Notes: generated by a model not told the origin, from the sequence alone. DNA of 64,000 bases from Trissonchulus latispiculum (GCA_030248195.1 JASAND010004096.1:181415-245414), one strand, 5' to 3'. Positions 29,797 through 39,991 are shown, numbered from the stretch's first letter. A program made the numbers and translations.

Positions 29797-31339
29797 CGAT
29801 AGGCTTCGTCGCCTCACTCAGGATTCATTTTTTCAGCTTTTGCCCGACATCAGTACTCCACAACAGCTTTTTGCTTTAGAACAATACGGGCTGACTCAAC
29901 TTCAAATTTTTAACAAATTGGAATTCCACCTCCCTGGAAACCTTTGGCTTTTATTCATGCTGTTCTTCAAATTGATAAGGCTTATATGCCAAATTTATTC
30001 AAAATTTTTTACCCGGAACCCCCGGTTAACCCTCTATTGGATACGTCGGCCGGAGGACTCTTTGATGAATCTAAATTTGTCTGGACTATCTGGTGGGTCG
30101 GACGATGCGACTCCGGGTTCGGGCCCTTTGCGGTCTACCCCCGGTTCCGAGCTTCCGTCTGCTCCGGTAGTGCAGGTTGTGGGTGTCTCGGGCCAACCTG
30201 GGCCATCCCATCGTCCAGATATTCCTGCGGTTTTGGATGTTCCTATGCAGGAGGAACCGGTGATTCAGCTACACGCGCCGCCTCCGCAGCCTCCGCCTCT
30301 TCAGGTTGCACCGTATGAGGTTTCACCTTTTGAGGGTCTTCCAGCGGATAGGCAGATTGTCTGGCCTGAGTCCCACTTCCTGTTTCCACGTAAACTGGTC
30401 TTGGATTTGACAGGTTTAGTAGCGGGCTCTCTTTCTTCTGATGCAGTTCCCACAATTGTCGTTGATCAGCCTCCGCGGTACATTGTCCAACCTCCGCCAG
30501 GTCCGTATAAGGCAACTAAGATCATTCGTGAACGTGGTTTGGCTCAGATTCTCCCAGGTTTGCAGAAGTTCAACGAGTGCCCGCCTGACTCTGGCGGTCC
30601 GGAAAAACAGCTGCCGTGTGGCACCCAGCGCTTTACTGGTCCGCAGGTGGTCGACGAAGCTTTCTGGCCTGGTGTTCACTACCTGATTCACCACTACCCG
30701 CACATGGTTCCCTTCCGGATCCATTCGGAGCCGTATTGGCAGATAGCATGTCTTCCGGACCTTCAGTCCAAGATTGACGGGTCTTCCTTGAACCCATATT
30801 TTATCGCCATCTATAATTTTTGGGACGGCGTTTTTCGTCGCAACGATATTCCTTTTGCGGTGACGCATAACGTTTATGAAAACTTCTTGTCACTCATAAA
30901 GAACCTTTGTCCGGGTGCAGAGGTGATTTGCACCCCTACGGAGCACAAGTTCGTCACTTCAGATGGATCTCCGTACCCAACTCTGGACCGCTTTCGCTGG
31001 ACTGTTAAGTTGGACTTTCCTCCGATTTACCGTCGGGGTGTGTTGGAATTTGATTCCTTCCGTCTAGTGGGGCAGACTTCCAATCTGTGGGCTGCTACTG
31101 CGGCTGCTGCTGCCAAAATTTTTCCGTTTATCAACATCTACCCGGTCTATTTGATGGCTCGTGGCTCGCCGTCTAAGTACGTGAATTTTATCACTAGAAT
31201 TACGAAGGACCTCGCTGCTTTAGCGGAGGATACGGTTAATCAGGTTTGGGCGCACTCTTACAACCAGCCTCACCAAGCTGCGAGGACTCGCCAGGTTGTC
31301 TGGTTTAAGGGTCCTACTAATATGGCTTCCAACATGTAG
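29771..31339 (+). CDS. accessory ORF F, 522-aa protein upstream of NADAR
   Basis: The first ATG is 29771, overlapping the end of ORF E. Between about 29925 and 30090 this frame becomes Leu/Ile/Arg-rich while the +1 frame gives a more typical sequence (AFIHAVLQIDKAYMPNLFKI), so I infer two compensating indels. A Gly/Pro-rich linker follows. Then comes a long globular region (about residues 200-515) containing PHMVPFRIHSEPYWQIACLP, NPYFIAIYNFWDGVF, FLSLIKNLCPGAEVICTP and KYVNFITRITKDLAALAEDT. I cannot assign it to a family. It ends with TAG at 31337-31339, after which the same frame runs straight into the NADAR domain. The two may form one fusion protein. Confidence 0.6.
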   Translation: MSISVSGLDDRLRRLTQDSFFQLLPDISTPQQLFALEQYGLTQLQIFNKLEFHLPGNLWLLFMLFFKLIRLICQIYSKFFTRNPRLTLYWIRRPEDSLMNLNLSGLSGGSDDATPGSGPLRSTPGSELPSAPVVQVVGVSGQPGPSHRPDIPAVLDVPMQEEPVIQLHAPPPQPPPLQVAPYEVSPFEGLPADRQIVWPESHFLFPRKLVLDLTGLVAGSLSSDAVPTIVVDQPPRYIVQPPPGPYKATKIIRERGLAQILPGLQKFNECPPDSGGPEKQLPCGTQRFTGPQVVDEAFWPGVHYLIHHYPHMVPFRIHSEPYWQIACLPDLQSKIDGSSLNPYFIAIYNFWDGVFRRNDIPFAVTHNVYENFLSLIKNLCPGAEVICTPTEHKFVTSDGSPYPTLDRFRWTVKLDFPPIYRRGVLEFDSFRLVGQTSNLWAATAAAAAKIFPFINIYPVYLMARGSPSKYVNFITRITKDLAALAEDTVNQVWAHSYNQPHQAARTRQVVWFKGPTNMASNM

Positions 31340-31942
31340 ATCGTCGAACCCGATCCTCGCTCAAATTCGCAGGACCCGGTCTACATCCAATGGGGGGACG
31401 AAGAATTTGGTACTTCTGAACAGCTGTACCACTGGCGTAAGTTTGAAGATTTCTTCGGCGTCAAGGAGCCGGCTAGAGTAGTGGCCTCCATGGAGTGCCC
31501 TTTCCAAGCCAAGTATTTGGCTGAGGAATTCATGGCCAAATGGATTCCTAGAGAGTCCGTTTTGCGTCAAATGTGGCATGCAAAAACGGGTCCAGGCTCC
31601 TTGGTCCGAGCACTGATCATGCTCGATGTCATCCGGGCCAAGGCGGCCTCGTGTCCTCAGTTCCGCCGCTGGTTGCACGACACCGGCGTAGCCTACTTGG
31701 TCGAAGCGGTGCCTTGTGACTCCTACTGGAGTTGTGGCTATGATGTCCTGGAACTTCAGGCTATGCCACCGGCCCGCCGCCGCGAAGTTCTTACTGCCAA
31801 AGATCCCAAGGGGCAGAACTGGATGGGCAAAATTTGCATGATTGTCCGGCGGGAACTTTTCCCGCAGCTCCCTCATGAGCTGTCGGTCCGTGAGGCTGAG
31901 CAACACCTCCGGGAAGCTATCAGGTATCCTGCTCCTGTGTAA
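31340..31942 (+). CDS. NADAR (YbiA-like) domain protein
   Basis: The frame is open from just after TAG 31339 to TAA 31942 (200 codons); its only early ATG is 31490. The whole length aligns in motif order with NADAR/YbiA-type proteins. FEDFFGVKEP is followed by ASMECPFQAKYLAEEF (the conserved Glu and the helix ending in Lys), FRRWLHDTGVAYLVEAVP, DSYWSCG (31718-31738; family D-x2-W-x2-G), GQNWMG (31811-31828; family G-x-N-x2-G) and CMIVRREL (family M-x-V-R-x2-L). Known members cleave N-glycosidic bonds in riboflavin-pathway intermediates or remove ADP-ribose from guanine in DarT-type toxin systems. The domain begins upstream of ATG 31490, so expression needs fusion with ORF F, stop readthrough, splicing or a non-AUG start. 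All hallmark motifs look intact. The biological role in a retroelement is inference. Confidence 0.82.
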   Translation: MVEPDPRSNSQDPVYIQWGDEEFGTSEQLYHWRKFEDFFGVKEPARVVASMECPFQAKYLAEEFMAKWIPRESVLRQMWHAKTGPGSLVRALIMLDVIRAKAASCPQFRRWLHDTGVAYLVEAVPCDSYWSCGYDVLELQAMPPARRREVLTAKDPKGQNWMGKICMIVRRELFPQLPHELSVREAEQHLREAIRYPAPV

Positions 31943-34147
31943 TTGTTTTGTGTGTGTGGTGGGATGGGTTATTTGCGTGGCCCGTATTTGGGGGGTGTCG
32001 TTGTTATGTTTTGGGGGGGAATTTGTTTTTCGTTTTATATGTGTTCTAACATTTATTTTTCTGAAACAAAATTGATTATTTTCTTTTCATATATGATTTT
32101 CTTGTTTGATAAAAGTCTTTTCTTACTTGAATCTTCTTGCTTTCAACGTTTCAATTAAAAGTGGAGTTTTCCTTTTAACGTGAACAAAAATCTTGCGAAT
32201 TTCTACATATACCCTATTTGCCCTTCATTTTTACCTCGTATATGGATACTTATCTTATTTTATCAAAATTTTAACTTTTACCTTTATTATGCAATAGTAC
32301 TGGGGTTGTTCCACCGTCCCGTATCTCGGCGGGTCCGTGGTTGCTCGTCGCCTGTGTCTGGCTTATGGCTGGGCAAGGGTGGGCAACCCCGGACCGGCAT
32401 CTTAGATTCCGTAGCTTAATTTTCGCTTTCTTTGATTTTCGGCGCAGTCTGCGGTCGCTGGTTGTCTGGATACTCTCCGGGCTGCGGTAGCCGTAGGCTT
32501 GCGTCTCCTCTCTCCTAAATTAATCGGGCCTTTGTGATGATGTACTGTATGGCCTATGTGCCTTATGTTGTGACTGTGGGCATTGTGCCTTATATTATGA
32601 TGCTATTTTTGTTTACTGTAGGCCCTCGTGCCGTATGTTAATCCCCATATAACATGTCATATGTACTCCTTTTTTGTTTGTTTATTGTTTACTGTAACAT
32701 ACGTCCCCTTCCCTCCCCCCCAGTCCCCTTCTTGCGGCGAGTTCCCCTTTCTGTTGTGTATCTGCTGTGTAAATTGTTATTCCTATCTTGTGTAGGACCC
32801 GAGGCTGCCGTGGTTGGCGAAAGGCCTGGTTTGTCTGTTGGCCCGGTTACTGGTGGTGTTGGGCCTGGTTCTGTCTTTGACCGGTGTATGGGGTTGGTCC
32901 GGAGCGGCTTGCGCCGAGGGGCGCCCGCTCTCCTCCCGGAGGTTGGTCCGAAGTCCGGTTGATGGAAGTCCCGGAGGGTTCTCGGCAGCCTCTTTGGCTC
33001 ATGAACTTTGGTCTGCTTTGCCATCAGTCATCGGTACATATTTTTATGACAGTCAAGTGTGTGATATATGTTATATTCCGGTTATGTCCTTTTACTCGTC
33101 CGCTCCCCCTCCCCCTTTCCCATTTTTTCTAATCGTGTTGTGTGTTTTTCATTCCATTATTTGCTTTATTTGTCTGATAGCTTTAACAGGATGGGGGAAT
33201 ACATTTCGGGTTATACTTTATGGGGTTTTCGCTTGATTATCACCTCTTTAAAATTCTATTGATTTTTTCAAATTCTCTACTTTTCATTCTGCAGTTTTTC
33301 GGATTTTTCACAAAGGGTGCTCCCTAGTTCGGCTAGTCCGTCCTATATTATGTCGTATTTTAATCTCCTGTTTTGTTTTCTTTTACTACTGTTTATCGTA
33401 CCGCGGGTTTACTTACATAATTTTGTACTGCCATTTACACCTGCCAGTTTTGCCATCTTTTTCGGTGCAGCTACATTTATATGTGTGCTTTATTCATATG
33501 CAGCTTTATTTTTGGCATTTAACCAGATTCGTGCATAATATGCTTACTCCGGGGGAGGCTTCCCTGGACTGGATACGTGCATGTTTTCGCTCTTTTCGCG
33601 CAATTTCTCATAAATTTTTATAAATTTTCCTCCGGTGTAGCCTCTCCCGGAGCACTTATATATCCATATATTCTTCATATACAGCCGGGGTTAAAGTTCT
33701 ATTTCTTTGTCTAGTTATTCATAGTGTATTTCTACTGTATAGTCGTTTAGTTACTGTACTGTTTAGTTTTGAATTAGTGTTTCCGTTGTGTGGTGTTTGA
33801 ATAGAGTTCCCCTTCCGTTTGTCTAAAATTTTTGTTAAAAATTTTTTGGGTTACTCTCCCTTTTGAGACCTGCGCTCCCGTCGCGGCTGAAGGGTTCTAT
33901 GTCTTTTGTGTTGAGTCTATGTACTCTAATGTTTGTGTGTGGTCCGGCACGTGCCGAAGTAGCTTTACCCGTGTCTCGAAAACAGACCCCTAAAATTTGG
34001 CAAAGCCAGGGGCTCGAGTGAGATACAATTTTAATTCTTTCTGCTTACTAAAACGACGTTTTACCTCTACTAGTACCTAAGTTACGTAGGTTAACCCTCA
34101 TTTTTATGGCTACTAATTTTGCCTGGAGGCCGCGGCGAGGGCGCGCG
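31943..34147 (+). other. 3' non-coding region of the element
   Basis: T-rich, about 2.2 kb, no long ORF. Small overlapping frames (32654-33262) are hydrophobic or Gly/Arg-rich without conserved features. The only frame I single out is the two-helix ORF at 33350-33538. It may contain packaging or RNA-processing signals, but none can be identified by eye. Confidence 0.5.
33350..33538 (+). CDS. small membrane-protein ORF (62 aa), doubtful
   Basis: ATG 33350 gives MSYFNLLFCFLLLLFIVP, then a second hydrophobic stretch around FAIFFGAATFICVLYSYAAL: two potential transmembrane helices in 62 residues. T-rich DNA easily produces such frames by chance. There is no signal for translation beyond the ATG, so I keep it only as a candidate. 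Confidence 0.2.
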   Translation: MSYFNLLFCFLLLLFIVPRVYLHNFVLPFTPASFAIFFGAATFICVLYSYAALFLAFNQIRA

Positions 34148-34164
34148 TTTCAAAAGAGGGGGTA
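34148..34164 (+). promoter_or_regulatory. 3' polypurine tract
   Basis: TTTCAAAAGAGGGGGTA lies immediately upstream of the 3' LTR, as expected for the primer of plus-strand DNA synthesis. Identical copies occur at 19227 and 19341. Confidence 0.8.
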
Positions 34165-34167
34165 ATC

Positions 34168-34714
34168 TGTGAACTATTTTCTGATATTTCCTTTGATTTC
34201 TATTTGAAATTATCTAAAATGAAGAAAATGAAGTGTTATCTTTATGAACGATAAATGAAAAATTGTCCTTCTGTGTAGGAACCTCGGTTCCTTAGCTAAG
34301 TCGTGTCCGCCATTGAAATTCAGCGCAAATTCAGTCTCACCGAATCTTTCGTACGGAGCGGCGGCGTTTTCACCTGCCGTTTGTGCATTCAACGGGGATT
34401 TCCTTTATCAGGTAAGTTCTTGGTTGGGGGACTTAGTTCCCTCTTAACTTTGGGGTTTCTCCTTCCACCTTTTTCCTTTATTTTTGTGAATTGTTTGTCT
34501 TTGTTTACCGAATAATTCTGGAAATGTTTATTCTTCGTTTATACTGTAAATTTATACTTTTTCTCTATTTTCGTCAATCGTATTTTTGCGTCAGAAACAG
34601 TAAACTCACGGTACCGAATTTGGACTGCCGGCGCCTGCTGTAGTCGTTTAGGGAAATTAGCGAGTTTAGGGACGAGATTACGAGTTTGATATGCGCACAC
34701 TCACGAACCTAGTA
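34168..34714 (+). repeat. 3' LTR (right end truncated relative to the 5' LTR)
   Basis: It begins TGTGAACTATTTTCTGAT after the polypurine tract and is collinear with the 5' LTR to CACGAACCTAGTA (34714). There similarity stops abruptly, about 54 bp before the proposed LTR end. It contains CAGGTAAGT at 34409-34417. Confidence 0.85.
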
Positions 34715-35114
34715 GGGAAAAAATTCAAAAATAAACCAAAAGAATAATAAAATTAGGTTCGACGCATTTTCAGAAAAAGACATATTTAAGCTAAGTTTTG
34801 AATGAAACGTCCCTCGAAGATGGCTTCTAATATTCTAGATTCTAGTAATGAATGAGTAATGACGTGTTTAAGACTCTGCCCGTTTTGAAACTTCAAATCT
34901 AAACATCTAAAGTCAAAACTACTAATGTCCACTATTACGTCTATTGACGCAACGTATAAATTTCTGAAGGTTGTGTAACACGTTCAAAACGTCTGAATAA
35001 TTTTCGAATGACAATTTTTGCATATATAATAATTAATATTAATCCAATGAAAGCAATCCAGTGTGAAGATAGCACTCACAAGGAACATATAAATTTGTTT
35101 AAGTTTCACAAAGT
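34715..35114. other. non-coding, no gene seen
   Basis: AT-rich sequence to the right of the retrotransposon. It gives no target-site duplication with the left flank. Confidence 0.5.
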
Positions 35115-35560
35115 CTGACAAACGTTCAGTATTTTCCAGCTGCTGTCTAAATTCTTCAGTCAATTAACCAATCTCAAAAATTAGTTCAAACCTGAACAGG
35201 TTAGTTGGTTGGGAGTCTTTGTAGAGTGTGGTCGGGGATTTTCGTAAAGCAACATTTTGGCGGGGTTTTGGGATTTTGGGGTATTTTGGATTTTGCTACC
35301 GTATACGGCGCATGTCGCGTTCCGGACTGTTCGGGTTTCGTATAGTTTTTGAAAATATCATTTTCAGTCTTGCTTGGTGCATTTTGTGATGTCAACAGTA
35401 AATTGTGTTATTTTGAAAGATTCTCTCAGTTGGTTAAGGTCAACATTTCTCGACATCGCACACCACGATAGTTACCTGTGATCTTTGTATCGTATAGTTT
35501 AGCCAGTCAGTCAAATTGTTTTATTTAAGTAATTCACGCAGTTCTACTAACAGAAGTAGA
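35115..35560. repeat. dispersed repeat, copy 1 (LTR- or SINE-like, unassigned)
   Basis: Shares an ordered set of blocks with 51999-52445. The strongest runs from CACGATAGTTACCTGTGATC through CTTTGTATCGTATAGTTT to AGCCAGTCAGTCAAAT (about 35463-35516). Upstream there are weaker matches (GACAAACG-TCAGT-TTTTC and TGTCTAAAT). Both copies are on the same strand. It is possibly a solo LTR, but I cannot define its ends. Confidence 0.5.
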
Positions 35561-37186
35561 CCAAACTTCACACCGGATTGAAGGTAATTTGAAAGTAGAT
35601 TATTTTAAGATCACGCCAAATTTGACCATAGTTTATAGTTAGCTAAATTTTGTGTTTAGCTATGTCTAAAAACCTTAAATTGTGCGAACAGCTTGAAAAT
35701 CTAAAATTTACAAAACCTTAATTTTAATTTAAAGCTGAAACATGACATTTAAATATCAAGCAACACTCCACAAAATTCAATGAGTTGATCAAGATTCAGA
35801 CGATTGCTTTTTATGCATATTTATGGCTGTCTAACCAGGTGACTTAAGACTGTAACTAATTAATGGTGATTGTTTCGCCTGTACACCACCTCACATCAAA
35901 TTTGTTGAAGACTGACTAGTTTGTTGCGACCACTGATGTGTTGGAAAGAAACAGAACTTCCACAAATGAAATTTGCGCAAAAATTTAAAATATCACAAGT
36001 CAAGGATCAAAATTAAGTGAAGTTGAAGTCAGGAATGAATAGTCGTTCTGAACATGTGGTTCAATTTTTAAAATTATACATTTGTCAGTAGACGGAATTT
36101 GGGTCGAATAAGGCGAATTAATACTGTTGGTTGGCCAATATTTCAGTGCTAAATAGATTCCGGCACAGCCAATGCAAACTTCAATCGTGAACTGAAATCT
36201 TTTGAGGTAACTGTGCCCTCAAACTTTAACCTGCCCTATCTTGCAGATAATATATTTCAGACACATAGTTCTATTAGAAAAGGTGTTTAGGTCATCTAAT
36301 GATACCCGATTTGACTATATTTCGGAAATTTTAAAAATTCACAATTTTAATCCATATATAGTGATCAAATCAGCCAGGACGAAAAGAGCAGCTTTGCAGA
36401 AACCGAAAACTGAACCTGAACGGAGCGGAACCTGAAAATTGTGCAAAATGACGATTTTTGCCAAGATTCGTATATTTTGTTTCAAGTTTTTGAGAGCACA
36501 ACAAGTGATAGATATTTGCGACCTGTAGATTTTGCCAATCGTGCAGCAAAAACCAAAATGTTTGCTGGTAATGTTTTTCATTGTACAAAATGCATCAATT
36601 CCAAGTTTTGACTTGTGAAAAAGCGCTAAAAAAACTCCGCTCAACTGAATTGAACCACAAGGGTCATTTGCACTCCATAGCATGTCCTAAACAGGTGTAC
36701 AAAGTTGCAGCGCTGTATCTTTAACACAACGAAAAAGTTTTAAAACTTTTAATTTTTAACAAACTTTTAAACCTAACTTTTTCATTTTCCTATGTTTAAC
36801 ACATGTCAAGGTCACCTTTGAAGGATTCTACAGAACGATAGAAGCAATATTACGCGAAACACCTTTGTCTTCATGAGTACCCATGGGGTCTACAAAATAT
36901 ATTAAAATGAGCAATATCGGAGTTGGTCGAAAAATCGGCCAAGAAGCGACACCCAAACAGCAAGCTGAGGATTAGCTACTTGAGAACATTTCATAAAAGC
37001 CGCCCAGGCCAGATATTATAAGGTCTTCCATCAATACACTGGGCTCGGCTAATCTCGGCTAATCTCGACAGTATAACACATTGACTTAATGTCGTTCCTG
37101 AAGTATGCAGTAATGCACTATTCGATTACCTTTGCGTTATCTTTAGCAATTTCTGAATACCTTCGATTAATAGGTCAACTGGGGGG
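35561..37186. other. non-coding, no gene seen
   Basis: I searched here for the terminal exon of the neprilysin-like gene (minus strand) and did not find one. The minus frame at 36339-36683 has no family signature. Confidence 0.45.
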
Positions 37187-38091
37187 CAGTTTCATAAAAG
37201 TTCTCGAGATCTCTGGTTCTCAGGTTGCAAGTCTCAAGTCTCGACTGCGGATGAAAACTGTGTGAAAAAACTAGCCCAACTTGCTAGGCTAGCAGGGAAC
37301 TTGAGCATCGAGTTCAAATACTTGAGAACATGCATCTCGATAACCTGAGTACTAGAGAACTTGCATGCTACATAAGGAAAATAAAACCTATATCCAAATA
37401 AACCCTATCAAACTAACAGTGCAACTTTGTGGTAGTCATATATATTTATTAAAAACAGCAGCTCCACGATTCTCGATATAATTCAAATTCGAAACCAAAG
37501 AATAGGTTATTAACGTGTTTATCACTAAAATTAGTGAATTACAGTGAAGTTTAGAAGAAATTCAACATTTTAAAATTTCCAATGTCAGATATTTTTTCAA
37601 TTTTACCAATTTTATTTCTATGCAATTTTCTGCGCTGATTAACTTGTAGAAGGGTTTTAGTAATTTCATTAAACAGGAAGTTTCAAGTTTGTAGAATAAA
37701 CAAGTTTAAGCAAACCATGTGGAACATATACAAAAAGTTAACGGTTAGCAATCAAATTAAATAAAGGTGGGATAAGACGGTACTTTTTAAAAATCAATAC
37801 CTGGCAGGCCGCTATGAATGCTTGATGACACAGCAAACGCTCTAGCTACTCTTGAACTCAAGACGCTAGTTCTCTGGCCGATTTTGACCAGAGAACTTGC
37901 AGGCAACTACAGACTTGTAACTCGAGACCTGTTATGAAACGCGCACTAGGCTTAAGTGTAGAAAATTTTCCGCAGCTTGAGAACTTGCAAAAGAGAACTT
38001 GAGAAATTGTGTGAACACTTGAGATCTCAAGTCACGAGTACTTGAGGACATAAGTTTCGGATTCCGCAACTCGAGAACTTTTATAAGACTG
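37187..38091. mobile_element. MITE-like element with CAGTTTCATAAAAGTTCTCGAG termini
   Basis: The left end CAGTTTCATAAAAGTTCTCG is matched by the reverse complement of the right end (CGAGAACTTTTATAAGACTG) with two mismatches. The ends continue into many short CTCAAGT/ACTTGAG and TTGAGAACTTG words, so the unit is internally self-complementary. About 905 bp, no ORF. It lies between the last recognised neprilysin-like exon and the retrotransposon. Confidence 0.55.
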
Positions 38092-38307
38092 GACCAGGAA
38101 AGATTACAGTTTTGTATACTGACTGTCGAAAGCATTTAATTTGCATTGGCGGTACCTTACCGTGTTGGAAAGACTTAGTTTAATCGTCAGATCACCCATT
38201 ATTAGCTCGTGACTGTCACTTGCACAGTTTTCCACAACGGATACTTGTAATCTTTACAAAAACGCTGTCAAACACTGGCAAAGTAAAAATCAGTAGAAAA
38301 TACATAC

Positions 38308-38384
38308 CTTATTTTGGACGGACTATGGACATCTGTTAATAAATCATTAATTAGCGCTTCTGGTTCTGCCTTCTCACAATGAAA
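38308..38384 (-). CDS. M13 peptidase exon (C-terminal, DVHSP)
   Basis: Acceptor CTTTAG, donor GTATGT. It encodes FHCEKAEPEALINDLL and TDVHSPSKI, matching the conserved Cys and the DxHSP-x-x-x-R segment near the M13 C-terminus. It starts in phase 0, directly following the previous exon, and ends with two bases (AG) awaiting the missing final exon. Confidence 0.85.
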
Positions 38385-38894
38385 CTAAAGCATCAAGCAA
38401 GTCATAATTCTTAGACATCTTGTTAAATGTTCAACTATTAACACATGGGATGTCTGAGATGTACAATGTGTCACTAGTTCCGTGTGCCTGTATTTAGTGG
38501 TATTAATGAGTTAATACTGATAATCGATTGAGGTTTTAAATGTCTGACAATTTTTACATGTCAACTACACATGGAAATTCCCTTCTGACATTATTATGAA
38601 TTGAAATACCAGGAAATCTTTTGGAGGTTAATTTTGAACAGTATTAGACTTACAAATAAATTTGAATTGCTGGGTAGAACACGTCTCTATTCAATATTAT
38701 TCAAACTGTTCTCAAAATTAAGCTAACAAATGTATTCAGGGTCTTGGTATTGAAGTTTGGAAACGAACTGCGACGTTTGCTGTTTTTAGGAAACTCAAGC
38801 TAGCAGATGATGAAAATTACTGTTACATAATGTGACAAGGGGTTCCCCTAAAGTGTTGAGATTTCTGTAAGAGGATTAGGTCAATTTAGTTTAC

Positions 38895-38993
38895 CCTCGC
38901 AAAACTCAAGAAGAACAGTTGATGATCAGTCAAATCTTCTAATCCTGGAAGGCGTTGTTCATTGCCATGCTCTTCTATGTACTTTTCAAAAGC
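38895..38993 (-). CDS. M13 peptidase exon (LPGL..LFFLSFA)
   Basis: Acceptor TTTCAG, donor GTAAAC. The 33 codons include YIEEHGNEQRLPGLEDL and HQLFFLSFAR, the typical M13 segment before the conserved xWC region. Phase 0 at both ends. Confidence 0.9.
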
Positions 38994-39794
38994 CTGAAAC
39001 AGTAGCAGTCATTGCAGGTGTATAGAAAAAATTTCAATTGCATTACAGAATGCGTTTTATGCAGAACCTTTCAATGGTTAGGGTTAGCGGAATATGAATG
39101 GTTTCTTTTCTGAATCAAAAATACATAAAGCTTGTACAATAACGTGATATATGAGCGGAGTATTCCATTTTGAGTCTAACTAAAGGATGTTTGGTATTCA
39201 TTAATTAGCAATTAATTAACCATATTGCAAGTTTTCGATCGCTGTGTAATTGCTTATAGTACTAATGGGACGGACTTATGCTTGTAGTTTATTGTATTTT
39301 TCGCAGCTACTGATGAAATTATGCTTTTTCACTTCCAGAATCTAATTAATGTGATAATATTTAATTGCTTTCATGTGCTTTCATTAAGTAAGTTTTCCAT
39401 GTTAAGCACTACAAAGCAAAAGCTAAAGTTTCAGACTTAACAATTTGTTCCAAATACTGCGAAATAGTATTCCTTAAAATATTTCAAGATTAAAATTCTC
39501 AAATTGTTGGACCGCTTACCATTTTCGAGAGAAGTTCCGTTCAGGCTGTTGCACTTTTAGATGAAGTTGGACTGTTTGTGGAAATTGCACAATTTTGTAG
39601 GAAGCTTGAAGTCAGTTTTCGAAAATATGCAAAATTTTGAAAAGAATCCCAATCTATTGAGTCTTTCCGTTGAATCTATACAAATATGCTGCACTCGTTT
39701 TGATGGTTAATGTGGCATGCAAACAATCAGAATTTGCAATCAAAGTTTCCTAAAGTAGTTGTCAAACTACAGTGAAAACAGTAGATTTTCTTAC

Positions 39795-39991
39795 TCTGTA
39801 GGAAATCTTTACTCCTGCTATGTCGGCTACATTTTCGCCAACGGTAAGCTTTCCGTTGACATTCATGGCTACTTCTGGAAGATGATATTTGTCATACTGT
39901 CTAACAACACATTCCGTTTTCTGATCAAATCGACCTTTTGATTCTTTAGTCCACCAGTTTTTCAAATTCCCTTGACCATCATAGAGACTTC
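39795..39991 (-). CDS. M13 peptidase exon (zinc ligand GENVAD)
   Basis: Acceptor TTTCAG, donor GTAAGA. 197 nt, completing the Gly codon begun by the previous exon. It encodes GNLKNWWTKES and KLTVGENVADIAGVKISYR. The Glu of GENVAD is the third zinc ligand of the family and the Asp is the supporting residue. Confidence 0.95.

Larger units (their letters stand above)
13160..34714 (+). mobile_element. giant Ty3/gypsy LTR retrotransposon with 3' accessory ORFs
   Basis: Collinear direct repeats (LTRs) at 13160-13702 and 34168-34714 bracket gag, protease, RT, RNase H and integrase in Ty3/gypsy order (integrase after RNase H), all on the plus strand. The unusual part is about 9.2 kb of extra plus-strand ORFs between integrase (ending 22702) and the 3' non-coding region, including a NADAR domain. 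Typical gypsy elements are roughly 5-8 kb, so this one is 3-4 times longer. The two LTRs differ by scattered substitutions and small indels, with one strongly divergent patch at about 13365-13400 versus 34365-34410. This implies an insertion old enough to have diverged. I found no target-site duplication. No envelope-like gene with signal peptide and transmembrane anchor is evident. Confidence 0.92.

Noticed and set aside
32654..33262. Possible envelope gene after the NADAR ORF
   Set aside because: Only short overlapping hydrophobic frames in T-rich DNA; no signal peptide, glycosylation and anchor arrangement in one frame.
36339..36683. 114-codon minus-strand frame
   Set aside because: No recognisable domain and no splice context; AT-rich chance frame.
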